Source: Ixodes scapularis
Lineage: Eukaryota; Arthropoda; Arachnida; Ixodida; Ixodidae
NCBI RefSeq assembly: GCF_016920785.2
Contig: NW_024609837.1
Location: forward strand, 26,661,533 to 26,725,532
Reading direction: 5' to 3'
Length of the DNA stretch: 64,000 bases
Shown: positions 20,821 through 31,367 of the stretch, piece by piece
Position numbering within the stretch: the first letter of the stretch is position 1
How the letters are laid out: each line of letters starts with the position of its first letter
Position numbers and translations under genes: made by a program
Notes under the pieces: generated by a model
Told to the model about the DNA's origin: nothing
Databases searched by the model: none
Seen by the model: only the letters and a program-made list of their open reading frames with translations

Positions 20821-21090
20821 ATTTCTCGTGCCGACTTCCACTGCTTGGCAACGGGCGCTCCCGCGTGCGCAGAACACTTCTCGGAAAAGATCCATTTCCC
20901 GGATGACCCCACGCAGCACTTATAAGGCTTTGATCCACATTCGCGCAAACGAAAACACATACAGAGATTCTGGTCGCCGACGGACGCAGCGAAAACGCAG
21001 GCGTCCTGTCTCCGCACTTCGAATGGCCCTTTACGATGCCATATTGCGCACCTAATGTCGGGCTTCTCTTCACTCGCGAGCCTCCTGCCG
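20821..21090 (-). repeat. Repeat shared with the THAP fragment at 48.8 kb
   Basis: 20937-21090 matches 48893-49060 (for example GATTCTGGTCGCCGACGGAC, CACCTAATGTCGGGCTTC and GAGCCTCCTGCCGTCT). On the minus strand this lies just 5' of a THAP start codon in the other copy. Here the following sequence reads KCCVGSSGKWIF and no longer gives a clear THAP domain. An old, diverged copy is likely. Confidence 0.5.
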
Positions 21091-21140
21091 TCTGATAAAG
21101 TTGCGTTGTCACTGGCCTCTTCGCCGCTTAGACCAAACCC

Positions 21141-21471
21141 CATAGGCTCCTCTACACTCACAAAGCCTTGCAGCTCGACGACGGAGCCATAGAATGCCCG
21201 GTCGCAGATTTGGAGCACGAGAACCTGGTAGCACAGATAATCAAAGCCATTTCTCGGGAAACTTGGATTTGAGCACACAGATTTTGCTGCGGCGAAAACC
21301 CGAAACACACGCGTGTTCGCTCGGAGAAGTGTGTTTCGGCGTCTCGCCGCAGAGGGGCGCCAGTCACGTGACCCTCCTCTCATCCGTTGTCTGCCACTCT
21401 TTCTTTCTCGTTTCGGCGGTCGCTTCTCGTGGCGATTAAAGTCAGGCTTTGTCAGTATGTAGGAAGCTATG
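21141..21471 (-). mobile_element. MITE family A, copy 4
   Basis: Ends CATAGGCTCC and AGGAAGCTATG. The interior is in the same orientation as the 1400-1731 copy. Frames on both strands are family shadows. Confidence 0.85.
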
Positions 21472-21679
21472 ACCGGACGCAACAGTAATGACGGCGCATT
21501 AAAAAAAAAAAAAAAAAGAAAGAAAGGTATTCCCCCGGGGCAATCCGGAGCGCTTCGTCACCATCGTCGCAGATGCACGGCAGTGAAGAGCCTCTGCTGG
21601 CTTTCTGTGCTTGGCCTACGGGGCAGTGTATAGCTGACCTAACAAAACGAAGCGCGCCGGCTTTAGTTTCTAGCAGACT

Positions 21680-21840
21680 TGTACGTAGTTGAACTACTCT
21701 ACTCAAGTTGCTGTAGTTTAACTACTTTTCTGAGTAGTTTAGTAACTTTCAATTACATTTTTATTTCGGTAATTAGTAGTTTACATTAATTACTTTTTCC
21801 GAGTAACTTCTACTCAAGTTACAAATTACTTTCGAATTTT
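21680..21840. repeat. GTAAT/ATTAC-rich dispersed repeat, copy 2
   Basis: Dense GTAGTT, GTAACT and TAATTACTTTTT words comparable to 49365-49510 and 8422-8575. No clear ends. Confidence 0.45.
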
Positions 21841-21900
21841 AGTGTGGCTATCAACAAACATTCCTGCACAAAGGAGATAAGATGTTCGAAATCACCAAAA

Positions 21901-22006
21901 TTACCACTCGTGAAGCAGGCGCAAAAGCCAGCAGTGACGGAACGCGATAATGATCTAATCATCCGCGTTCCGCCTGCTAGCTTTGCGCCTGCTTCACAAG
22001 TGGTAA
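21901..22006. mobile_element. 106-bp foldback hairpin
   Basis: Left arm TTACCACTCGTGAAGCAGGC continues to GGAACGCG; the right arm mirrors it from CGCGTTCC to GCCTGCTTCACAAGTGGTAA. The arms are about 45 bp with few mismatches and a 16-nt loop. Probably a miniature foldback element. Confidence 0.8.
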
Positions 22007-22562
22007 CTTAGGCGCGCCCCTGAGTTTTCCACGAGCTCCAAGTCGTTGTAAAAAGAGTTGATTTAGTGGTTTTCGATTACGCTCAGTGAGTTTCTAATTG
22101 GAACCCATAAGTATATTTTCACTCATTAAAAAGTTAATTAACGAATTCCAATTAATTAGCCGACTTATCGCAAAGATTAGCCACCCACATACTGTCCCCC
22201 TGGCCGTAGAACTCACCTGCATAAATTGCATAAGTGTAACTTTCACGGCGATTTTTTAAACAAATCAGTACAGCTTAAAAAATAAATAAAAATAACCTGT
22301 ATCAGTATGTATAGTATTTTTTTTTTCGCGAAGTTAATGAATTTAGAATTTTGGTCCATTCTCACCGTGTTTTTGACTCTAAAAGTCTCTACTGGCAGCA
22401 ACGAAAAAAAAGAAAAAACGGCAACGGAAGGCGTTGGTTCACTCTTTGGAGTGTAGACTTTATTCCCCACTAATTCCAAGCAGTTTCATGGTGTCAAATG
22501 AATATTTTGGGAGCTCCGTCCAGTACCCGCGCGTGAGAAGGGAACAAAATACTGGCCACATA
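22007..22562. other. Intergenic DNA, nothing recognised
   Basis: AT-rich, no gene, RNA or element ends found. Confidence 0.45.
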
Positions 22563-22755
22563 GGAGGTATTCACTGGACGCCATATTTGAGGGCGATGTT
22601 TAGAGCGCATGCTCAGAACGAGCTCACATTAATAGCCTGCTGAGACCGGCAACCTTGATGGTGCTAAATGCACGCTCCAAAAGGACTGCGGAAGCTCGCC
22701 GTCAGAACGCGCTCAGCAGCAGCGCACACGGATATGGCAGCCAGTGAATACTCCC
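22563..22755. mobile_element. MITE with TA flanks, GGTATTCACTGG ends
   Basis: The ends GGAGGTATTCACTGGACGCC and GGCAGCCAGTGAATACTCCC are inverted over about 25 bp. TA lies on both sides (22561-22562 and 22756-22757), as expected for Tc1/mariner-type insertion. 193 bp, non-coding. Confidence 0.65.
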
Positions 22756-22967
22756 TATAGTCTATTTTTCTAGTCTGCTTGCTCAACTGGCGAGCCTGCG
22801 TTCCACCGACGTCACGGCACTGAAAAGTGTGGGTATACTTTGAATGTCGGTTTTTGCAACATTTTCATTTGCAAAATTTCACAATAACTATTATGAAATT
22901 CACGATACTAAATAGCATGCCTGAAAGGGTAAGCGGCGTGGATTCAGAAAATATAGTTAGTTCGGGG

Positions 22968-23610
22968 CAGAGTCGAGTATAAAGAGAGTTTCGTCAATGG
23001 GAGGAGCGGGCAGGGTCAGGGCGTGCACCAGACGCAGATAGAAGGGTTGGCATGCTCTCTTGGATAACCAGAAGCCGAAAAGAATCCCTTAGCGGTGGTA
23101 GCGAGAAACAGTTTTAACCATAGATATGTGGTTTTAGTAAGCGTGTAAGAGTTAAATGTAGTAACCCTTCATAGGTTGAAAATAGGATGACCGCGATGTT
23201 TCGATTATGATCACGCAAAAAGATATAAGAAACGAACGTGCCGCTTGAAATCTGTTTTGCTTCAACAGAGTGTGACCGCTTGGAGGGCAGATTCCCGGCC
23301 ATCAGCGCCTGGCGTACGGATTATGTCGATCGTTCCGCAAGTCACACTCTTCCACCATGATTTTGGATGACCGTGATCGAAACATCATGTGCACCGTATT
23401 TGCTGTCACCGAGAGTCACACCGACGCACTTAATAATTTCGTTTCTCGCGACCACCACCAGGGTATTATTTCCGGCTCCTGGTTGGCCGCTTTCGAATTT
23501 GTGAAGACGACCTGGAACACGCCCTGCACGCTTTCGGCCAATGGCGTCTTTTCATTCGACTCCTATACTTCCCAATGAATGGCCAAACTCTCTGCATATA
23601 TACGACTCTG
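22968..23610 (+). mobile_element. hAT-like non-autonomous element, copy 1
   Basis: 643 bp, ends CAGAGTCGAGTATA and TATATACGACTCTG, with subterminal AGAGAGTTT and AAACTCTCT. It shares ends and interior, in opposite orientation, with 46164-46812, whose 8-bp duplication identifies the superfamily; here the duplication is eroded. A plus-strand frame of 73 codons at 23357-23578 reappears in part on the minus strand of the other copy, but no transposase motif is visible. Confidence 0.75.
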
Positions 23611-25102
23611 CGCCTGGGTTCTGTTACAGCATTGTTTGTGACAGTGCGTTTTCGAGTTTCAAGCATCCCGATAAGTGACCCATCGACGGGACGACAGCCG
23701 CAGAAAGAAGCTTCCGTTCTGTCGCCTCCAGCGCGAGCTTCCTGCCTTCGATAACGCACCTCGAGCGTGCACGCGCTGTCAAAGCACCACGGAAGGCCAC
23801 GAGGGCGCGCTGAAAGCTTCCGAAAGATACGCCCTGCCATTCTCATCTCGTCAGTGACTATGGTTACTAGAATTTCATCCGTACCGCGACGAAGAAACTG
23901 CACAAACCTGACATCAACACTACACACACAAGAAAAGAACACCGCCGATTTTTCCCGAATGAAAAATGATGACCGTTAGGTTCCCGTCCGAACTTCATTG
24001 TTCCTTCCCTCGTTCGAAACAATCAAGCGCACACAATGCGTGCAACAACGACAACAAAAAGAGAAAGAGATAAACCACGGACGAGTTGGACAAAGGGGGA
24101 GGGGTTCTCGAAGACACACAATATGTACGGTCCACCGTCTCAAAGACAATGGGACCGAGAAGACAACGCAACCCTGCGAGCCCGAGTTCATTAGAGAAAC
24201 TTCCCCTTCCAACTCAACCACCAACCCCGAGATTCGAAACCCGGAGTCTGAACCTCCTTCCCGTCCGAGAGAGATCCTAGATCTAAGAGCGAGAGTTGAA
24301 CTAAAACCACACGGGAGCGTTCGCACTCGAATGGTGGCCGGCTCCTCCGAAGATTGGTCGCATAAAAAGTGCGCGTGCGTTGCGCTGTCCCGCGTGGCGA
24401 ATGCAGACGGAGAGATGAAGACGCTTGCAAACGATTGACGCTTTTTCCTCCTCGCAGCTTGTGTCGCAAACGCGGCGGCCACGAACCACGTGACCGCCCG
24501 ATCGAGCAGTTAGAAACACTCTCAAATCGAGGCACGCAAACCCGTCCCCCCTCCTCCTAATTGTACGCTTACGGAGAAGAGGGGACCCTGACGATCGGTT
24601 GATTAGGTACGGCCACGCCATCTGGACATCAACTCTGGCATTAACTGTAGGCGCAATGCTCCCCGTTCCACTCTATCCCCACTTCTTAAGTGGTTGCTAG
24701 GCAGAGAAATACAGCGAAGCCTGTTTTTTTTTTTTGTTTTTATACGCATAACGTCCGTTGGAGAGTATTTCATTCGTCTTGTATATTTTATGCACATTGT
24801 CTAAAGTGAGTCGTATACGGTATCTTAAATTGAAAGTATGATGGACCAAGTTTTCTTTTAATCTATTTTGGGTGCTTTTCTAAAATCTTATTTTATTTTT
24901 TTCGAACGCCATGCACGTTCATAGACACTTTGCAGGATCTCTGCATGGGCGCTACCATAACCGACCTTTGCTTCTTGTTTCCTTTCATTGCGTTCACTTC
25001 ATCATTACCATATCAGGCCAGATTATTGCCATTTTAGATTTGACTGTGTACTTTGGTACTTCACCCCAGCATTGGCCTTTGGGGTGGGATCGTCGTCAAC
25101 CT
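23611..25102. other. Intergenic DNA with long overlapping frames, no assignable gene
   Basis: Open frames of 146 codons (plus, 23998-24438), 168 (minus, 23976-24482) and 158 (minus, 23466-23942) overlap one another. They have no recognisable domain, signal or repeated structure, and overlapping long frames in GC-moderate DNA are compatible with chance. 24720-24910 is T-rich. Confidence 0.4.
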
Positions 25103-25200
25103 CCTTTTCAGTGACTCGGTACCTCGGTAAGACAAGAGAAGGTCGGCAATGGCGGCAGTTATCTGGCGCGTGTGTAAAGGGTCTATACAGTCCGCGACAC
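25103..25200 (-). repeat. Dispersed repeat family H, copy 1
   Basis: Inverse match to 49905-49999: GGTAAGACAAGAGAAGGTC, GGCAATGGCGGCAG and GGCGCGTGTGTAAAG are shared. It ends near GGGTCTATAC, as the other copy does at AAGTATAGAC. Nature unknown. Confidence 0.65.
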
Positions 25201-25455
25201 AGTAAGCGCGAACATTCGACCCCTTACCGCCGTATTTTTTCTTTTGTTTGTTAATGTAGATTTTAGTGAACGCTGAACAGCGCACGACACAGTAATTTTC
25301 TAAGCGTTAACACTGCATCCGCGTTCTATCGTTCTTGGTTTTTACTTGGATTAAAGTTTTGCATAACATTTTCCTGCCTAAGTCGCTACGCGTAAGAATA
25401 GTTTAAAAAAAAACAATAGTTTTGATATAATACTCCCGGCTCCGCGGGACCATGT

Positions 25456-25832
25456 GGGCCTGTTCACACATGCAGCGGAGGGCTACAATCATAGCGCTGA
25501 CCTCGCGCTAAGCGCGTGCTGACGTTAATGTTCACCAGCTTTGTATCACCGTCAAAACTGTTGCTTGTGAGAGACGATAAGTAGCTGACGACACGTGAGC
25601 AGCACTACATCAGGGGTGCTATGTTGCGCTTTTTGGACTCCCAGGAGACTTGGAAGAGGGAAGTGACGTCAACGACTAGAGCAAACGCAGATTGGATGTT
25701 GACAGAAGAAAACGAAATCAACACGCAATCTGCGTTTGCTGTGTCGTTGACGTCACTTCCCTCTCCCTAGTCTCCTGGGAGTCCAAAAAGTGCAACATAG
25801 CACCCCAGCGCTTCGCTTGACGTGAGAACCGG
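25456..25832. mobile_element. MITE family F copy 2, with a nested foldback
   Basis: Ends GGGCCTGTTCACACATGCAG and TGACGTGAGAACCGGC. The interior (TAGCGCTGACCTCGCGCTAA, GATAAGTAGC, GACGACACGTGAG) matches the reverse of 19834-20023. A different foldback is inserted at 25612-25806 and separates the last 26 bp from the rest. Confidence 0.8.
25612..25806. mobile_element. Foldback MITE family J, copy 1
   Basis: About 195 bp, almost entirely two arms: GGGGTGCTATGTTGCGC, CTCCCAGGAGACT, GGAAGTGACGTCAACGAC and GCAAACGCAGATTGG, mirrored on the right side. It matches 53149-53341 almost base for base. The high arm identity and the near identity of the two copies suggest recent activity. Non-coding. Confidence 0.85.
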
Positions 25833-26059
25833 CGTTATCATATATCATTGTGTATTACTGTGCCCCAAACACAACCAACTAACTGTAGTGTGGCGCACGC
25901 TGGATCAGTTCAATACCCGAGATGCCATTTCAGGCAGACCAAACGCTTTCTAAACCGTCCAAGCAAAATATTTATTTGATGAAGTGAATGCAGTCTTGTC
26001 AGCCTACTGAAGTCAACGTCAAGAATCCCTGAGTAAATCAGTACTTTTTTTCTTTTTTA

Positions 26060-26700
26060 GAGCGCAGCTTTTAGGCACTTGTTTAAGGGTTGACCGACGT
26101 AGCCGTCGCCGTAGCCGTCGGCGTAACCGCGCGTTGCATTATGGGACGTTTCCCATAATGACGTCACACGACAGATAAATTAAGCGGAGAAAGTTTTTGC
26201 TAAAACTAGCGGGAAACGTATTTTGCCAAATTTAGCGGGGTTTCCTTGCTAAATATAGCGGAAACATTTTCCGCCATATTTAACGGGGAAATTTCCAGCT
26301 AAATTTAGCAGGGAAATATCCCCGCTAAACTTGGCGGAAATATTTCCCCACTAAGTTGAGCGGAAACGTTTCCCCGGTAAATATCGCGGAAAAAATAGCC
26401 CCGTTAATTTTGGCGGAACACTTTCCCCGCTAAATTTACAGGGAAAATTTCTCCGTTAAATTTGGCGAGAAAATTTCCCCACTAAATTTAGCGAAAAAAA
26501 AAATTGGCGGAAAACCTTCCCCGCTAAATTTAGCGGAAAAAATTGGCGGAAACATATTCCCGCTAAGTTTAGCGGAAAAAATGGTGGAGAAATTTCCCCG
26601 ATAAGTTTAGCAGAAAAAATTGCCCGCTAAATTTAGCGAAAAAGTTTTCCCGCTAAATTAAGCAAAAAAACTTCCCGGTTATATTTTGCGGAAAAATTTC
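26060..26700. repeat. Array of about 20 palindromic GCTAAATTTAGC units
   Basis: From 26175 on, about 20 imperfect units of 25-33 bp each read like TTTCCCCGCTAAATTTAGCG then GAAA, themselves palindromic. The head of the block (26060-26135: TTAGAGCGCAG, GTCGCCGTAGCCGTCGGCG) is a diverged inverse match to 8366-8421 and 42559-42622, so the array probably lies in a dispersed element. Related units occur at 42356-42552. Confidence 0.85.
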
Positions 26701-26756
26701 TAATTGATTTGAACTTGTAATTGAAAAACATAAATTTTGCATTTTTTTTTCACACA

Positions 26757-27460
26757 GTTTCTACACCCTTTGTCTCATGTCAGTGCCTTCCTTCGTCTCA
26801 AGGAAGTGTGCCTATTCACTTCGTCTTAAAAGGCCTATGAAAAGAAAAAAAGTTCTTTAACAGTCTGGTCGGGACACGCGTTTCAAAAAATTAATTTTGC
26901 GCGAAGATTTTTAGAGCAATATTGACGGCGCGAGACGCGATTCAGTCGTCAGTCGCCTCCTTTCCACTTCTTTTCTCTCTCGGCATTTCGGGCGCGTGGA
27001 GGAGAGGTGAAGTGGTTTCGCCTTCACGACCGAGATGGTCATTTCGGAATGACCCGTGACGTCATGGACTTCGCGCACATAATTTCAAATAAATCTAACG
27101 CCGTCAATATTGCTCTAAAACTTTTTTTCGCGTAAGCTTTATTTTTTGACGCGCGTGTCCCAAGCAGAATGTAAAAAAAAAAACAAAAAAAACATGTTTT
27201 TGTTTTCAGGTTTTTTTTTTAAGGAACGGTGTTTACTCCCTTCGTTTTAGGGGAGCGTTCCTACTCCCTTCGTGTCAAGGGAGGCGTTCTACCCTTTTCG
27301 TCTTAAGAGTATGCTTCCTCTCTTTCCGTACCAAGGAAGTGATTCAACTCCCTCTGTCTCAAGGGAGTGCTTTTTTTTTCTACTCCCTTCGTTTAAGGGA
27401 CGCGATTTACACCCTTCGTCCCAAGGGAGGACTTGTCCTCTCTTTGCCTCAAGACAGCGG
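26757..27460. repeat. Array of CTCCCTTCGT...AAGGGAG units, split by a MITE
   Basis: About three units lie left (26757-26830) and eight right (27220-27460) of the MITE at 26871-27161. Each is 26-36 bp and partly palindromic, for example TACTCCCTTCGTGTCAAGGG and ACTCCCTCTGTCTCAAGGGA. Similar wording (TTACACCCTTTGTCCC) occurs in the foldback at 30182-30605. Confidence 0.75.
26871..27161. mobile_element. MITE with GGGACACGCG ends
   Basis: 291 bp. Inverted ends of about 60 bp: GGGACACGCGTTTCAAAAAA, then GCGCGAAG and TTTTAGAGCAATATTGACGG, mirrored by CCGTCAATATTGCTCTAAAA and GACGCGCGTGTCCC. The interior has CATTTCGGAATGACCCG. It sits inside the tandem array at 26757-27460. No certain target duplication. 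Confidence 0.8.
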
Positions 27461-27804
27461 AGGCGCAGAGCACGCGTTCCCCAGAGACACCCAATCGGGC
27501 TTGCGAACGCCGGGCCAACCCCGACGCCGTATACGTTATCGAATCTCAAACATGCTAAAAGCTGCAAGGCCATCAGGGACACGTAACGCTTATATATACG
27601 CATGTGCCACATGCGGCCTCTTCTACCGGTCCAATAACAAAGCTTCATTCCAGATGAGGATTTCGTAACATCAGTTACAAAAAAAAAGACAAAAAGACAA
27701 AGAAAACGAGAACTTTAGAAACATCTTTTGATCGCTCCGAAATGCGGGGGTTGAGCGCAGGTTACGCCTACATGTCAACTAACACCCCCCCCCCCCCCCT
27801 AAAT

Positions 27805-27840
<36 letters not shown>

Positions 27841-28555
27841 TTTTTCACCGTTTAGGGACGAAACGTTTTTTGTCATTTCGAATTTCGAAAAAAAAAAAAA
27901 AGAAATTGAGAGGCAAAGAAAACCACGGAGCGACGCCATATACTCGTCTACCTGCTTGTATAACAAGGATAGTTTTCTGCACCCCCGGGTTTGACAAGGT
28001 TTCAATTTCTTTTTTTTTTTAACCGACATATTGGTTTTGGTTTTACGCAACTATTTCGGGCCGTTCCGGTTCTCAGCAAAATGACTTGATAAAAAAAAGG
28101 AACACAAAAAAAAAATGGTGGCCCTTTGCGAAGCACCCCACAGCGTGGGACAATACGTGGATCTGACACGTATAAGCAATTAATTAATAAACGCCAAATA
28201 AAAAAACACACACACACTAAGGAAAGTTTTGAAAAAAACAACAACAACAACAAAAAGCACGAGTCAGAGGTGAATTTTAGAGTATTTTTATCCCGTGAAT
28301 CTGAATATCATGTTCGTTTTCCCCGAAGAAACACGAAAAAAAAAAAAAAAAACACGAGAAACCTCTGACCAGTGGTTACGTCACACCCAGACCTTTTTCT
28401 GCTCCCAAGCTCGTGTCACCATATAACACCAATCGTGACGTCTTTTTATTATTTTTACCTTTTAGATAACAGCAAGACAGCCCGTGCATAGCTTTGAGAG
28501 GCGCTGACGATGCGCTAGAGCGAAGATTACCAAAAACTCTATATGACGTCACGCT
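27461..28555. other. Intergenic DNA with simple repeats
   Basis: Contains a 15-C run (27785-27799) followed by (AT)16 (27807-27838) and several A runs. No gene, RNA or element ends recognised. Confidence 0.5.
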
Positions 28556-28870
28556 CTGAGAAGGAGGGGTTGCGCCAAAGTACTTTGGAAATTATTTTCT
28601 GCAGCCTTCACGTACCAAATTGAAAACAAAAAAGGAAATCTCAATATTTGGGACAATGGAGTCCAAATGAAGGCCAATTAAGTGTTTGTACTAAGGTGCA
28701 GAACCGCTTCAGTTTCCCTTTAAATGTTATTCTTCGAATAATTGCTACATGTTGTAAAGGAAGTGCTGGTGGACTTACACCCTATAGATCCACAAGCGCT
28801 CTCAATGACCATTGAGCCAACCGACCGTTGGCATCTTCCAAATCTCATTGAGCTCAACTAATAAGTTATC
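28556..28870 (-). repeat. Possible tRNA-like retroposon, minus strand
   Basis: On the minus strand, GGTTGGCTCAATGG resembles a tRNA A box and is followed by GAGAGCGCTTGTGGATC. Further along, TTTAAAGGGAAACTGAAGCG resembles the start of repeat family B. No B box was identified, so the call is weak. Confidence 0.3.
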
Positions 28871-29082
28871 CGGTGTTACTCGGCACGTAGGCCTAACAAC
28901 CCCAACTTTTAATCCCAGTTGAAACCGAAACAAAACCAAAACTGATGTCAGTTTAATTCTTTAAAAGGTATACGCAAATGAATTATATTCAGACTTTTTA
29001 TTCAATATACGCGTTTAACACAAAACACAATAAACGTTTTTCGTTTTATTTTTAGTGTAAAGAAACGATAATCAGAAAGGAG

Positions 29083-29118
29083 GCCTATCTGAATAATTTT
29101 TTTTTTATTCAGATAGGC
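29083..29118. repeat. Short hairpin GCCTATCTGAATAA
   Basis: A 14-bp perfect stem around a T-rich loop, lying immediately before the LINE fragment. Confidence 0.9.
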
Positions 29119-29122
29119 TAGT

Positions 29123-30180
29123 CATAATATTGAGAGTTACCCAGAGCAGCATTTTAGGTCTATTGTTATTCATTCTGTACATTAACGACATTGCAACGTG
29201 GCTCAAAACATTAATGTAAAACTGGTAATTCGATACCAGCATTTTTTCTTGTCATGACAATGTCCGCACTTCTATTTCCGCTACGCAAGAAGTGTTAAAA
29301 CAAATTACTGCCTGGACACTGAACAACAAACTAAAGTTAAACTGTAATAAGACCAAGGCCATTCTGTTTAAACCTAGAAATAAAAAGGTAAACGATCCAC
29401 TTTCTCTTAAAATCAATGATGAACAAATTGAATTTGTAAACTGTATTAAAATACTCTGTGTGTTGTTTTCACAAGACATGAGCTGGAATGCTCATATAGA
29501 TTACGTCCAAGAAAAGCTATCCAAGAGCGTTGGCCTCATAACAAAGTTTAAAGCAATACTTCCTACTCATATTAAATTAACTATCTATAAGTCGTTAGTT
29601 TGTTCCCATTTAAATTACTGCAACCTTATCTGGGGCACCAAAACAAACCTGACAAAGTGGCACCTTTTACAAAGCAGGGCTGTGCGTGCAATATCTTCTG
29701 TTCCCTCTCTCCATCCCACTGCATCATTATTTAAGGCCCTAAACGTAAAAAACAATTCAGCAAATATATGCGTTCAAACTTTTAACAACGTATTGTAGGG
29801 CTGTTCAGCAAAACAACGTTCATTTCTTTCACTTAGCTAACCTAAAACATTGCGTTATCCTGCGCGACATTAGGCAAAATCAGCCCTGGGTAATCCGTCC
29901 ATCACGCACTAATTACCTTGATCAGACGCTTCATTTTAATTTGTCAACCATACTAAACACTCTCTACAAAAAGAGTATAACATTTGGAGGCACTTTCACA
30001 TAAAGGGTTAGTAAATTTTATTTTATTTTCTCTACAAGTTCTTGAATACTTGAAACCGCTCTCGTGGTTTATTGTCGGGCATTGTGTTTTTCCCCCCTAA
30101 AGTGTTCATTACACCAAACATTCGTATAAAATGTGTCTACATCTATGTGATTGTCTTTTTTTAAATTTTAATTTACCTTC
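29123..30180 (+). pseudogene. CR1-like LINE, RT C-terminal half, degenerate
   Basis: The first part (29130-29290) keeps LLLFILYINDI, but the catalytic FADD region is destroyed. From 29292 an open frame of 168 codons carries LNCNKTKAILFKPRNK, the thumb-like YKSLVCSHLNYCNLIWG and LQSRAVRAI, then stops at 29797. C-terminal remnants continue to about 30000 (TFGGTFT). This organisation is typical of CR1/L2/Jockey-type LINEs. The copy is truncated 5' of the RT core and cannot be active. Its 3' end may continue at 30606-30737, beyond the inserted foldback. Confidence 0.75.
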
Positions 30181-30181
30181 A

Positions 30182-30605
30182 CTCTCAAGAAAAAAGGGTG
30201 TCAAAAGGTGTATTCTTACACCCTTTGTCCCATATAATACACCCCAGAATTTCAATTCGACGTACAGTGCCCTACAGTCGAACGTTTGGCCAAAAACTTT
30301 ACGAGGGGCTTGATAGCCGTGTGGTTCACGTTATTTAAATAGCTAATGTACGTTTTACTGAAAACAAGAAAAATAATCGGGGTTTTCTTGGCCCTACTGC
30401 AAAAACTCAGTGTTTTCTTTCTGTTGTCTTTGATACGTACTTGAGCTATTTAAAATGTTGTACCACACGGCTATCAAGCCCCTCGTAAAATTTCGGGCCC
30501 TCTGTTCGACTGTAGGGCACTGTACGTCGAATTGAAATTCTGGGGTGTATTATATGGGACAAAGGGTGTAAGAATACACCTTTTGACACCCTTTTTTCTT
30601 GAGAG
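30182..30605. mobile_element. 424-bp foldback element with identical outer arms
   Basis: Outer arms of about 100 bp are identical, from CTCTCAAGAAAAAAGGGTGT through ACCCTTTGTCCC to GCCCTACAGTCGAAC, on both ends. Inner arms (to about 30352 and from 30437) match with differences, including GAGGGGCTTGATAGCCGTGT. The loop is about 85 bp. Non-coding. Such identity means recent insertion or arm conversion. Confidence 0.9.
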
Positions 30606-30737
30606 CGTGCTGTCCCGAGCTGCACGGGGGCTGGGACCTTCGTAAAGCTGCTACCCAGCAGCTTTTCGTCCTAAGTCTCTTGTTGTCATGCAAGGAGATG
30701 TGAAAACAAATAAAACTTGATTTGAATTGATTTGAAG
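30606..30737 (+). mobile_element. LINE 3' UTR and tail
   Basis: GCTGCACGGGGGCTGGG and CTTGTTGTCATGCAAGGAG are followed by AAATAAAACTTGATTTGAAT and TGATTTGAA, a short tandem tail as at the 3' ends of CR1/L2-like LINEs. It probably belongs to the LINE at 29123-30180, with the foldback inserted in its 3' UTR. Confidence 0.5.
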
Positions 30738-31104
30738 AGAGACATAGCCAAAGTATCATCGGCACCGACATCGCAATGGCCGCGCTCGCCGAGCGTAGAC
30801 TTCCGCGACATGACGTGGCCGTTTTTGCTGCCGCTCTGGCCCCGTATTATACCTCTTCGTACAATATTTTCTGCTACGATACTTTCTGGATTCCACCCCC
30901 AATCTTCCACAACAGTAAGTGCCTCGCAGACGCTGGTCATCGGCAGCAATGCGACGGACGCCGCCAGCTCATCAGTTAACTGAGGTCCGCCAGCTGGGTC
31001 AAACCAGACTGTCGTTAGCGGCTCAATGAAAGAGGACGCAGCCGTGTAACTCCGACCGAGCGCCATTAAATCAACTGTCGTTGGCTCAATGAGAGTTAAA
31101 CATA
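30738..31104 (-). other. Unassigned open region
   Basis: An uninterrupted minus-strand frame covers this segment and continues into the MITE at 31105 (179 codons in total, 30686-31225). It includes PMTSVCEALTVVEDWGWNPES. I recognise no family. Because its first third is MITE sequence and its end is LINE tail, it is not a normal gene, but the middle part could be a remnant of coding DNA. Confidence 0.3.
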
Positions 31105-31367
31105 AACCGCATGTAAGCGATTTGGCGAGCGACGAGACAAAGCGACGGCGACGAGGACCCGCTGTCGCTCTGTCAGTAGCGCGACAAGGCAAAACGCATG
31201 AAATGCGACGGGAGCAAGCGACCAAGGCGATGAGCGAAGTTTTCTAGAAATCCCAAAACCGAGCGACGCGATGAGCGACAGCGAGAAATCTCCGTGGCTC
31301 GTCGCTGACTCTCGAAGCATGACGCCAACGCTCGTCTCATCGCTCGCTAAATCGCTTACGTGCGGTT
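31105..31367. mobile_element. MITE with AACCGCATGTAAGCG ends
   Basis: 263 bp. Inverted ends of about 35 bp: AACCGCATGTAAGCGATTT and GCGAGCGACGAGAC, mirrored by GTCTCATCGCTCGC and AAATCGCTTACGTGCGGTT. The interior is rich in GAGCGACG words. Non-coding; no target duplication seen. Confidence 0.75.

Noticed and set aside
20821..20925. Plus-strand CAEHFSEK as the C-terminal half of a THAP domain
   Set aside because: Only a CxxHF-like word fits; the preceding zinc ligands and AVPTIF-type end are missing, and the strand is opposite to the related copy.
23466..24482. Overlapping 146-168-codon frames as a host gene
   Set aside because: No domain, no splice pattern, and frames overlap on both strands; chance openness is the simpler reading.
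26060..26700. CRISPR array
   Set aside because: Units are palindromic and contiguous with no spacers of constant length, there are no cas genes, and the setting is a eukaryotic transposon mosaic.
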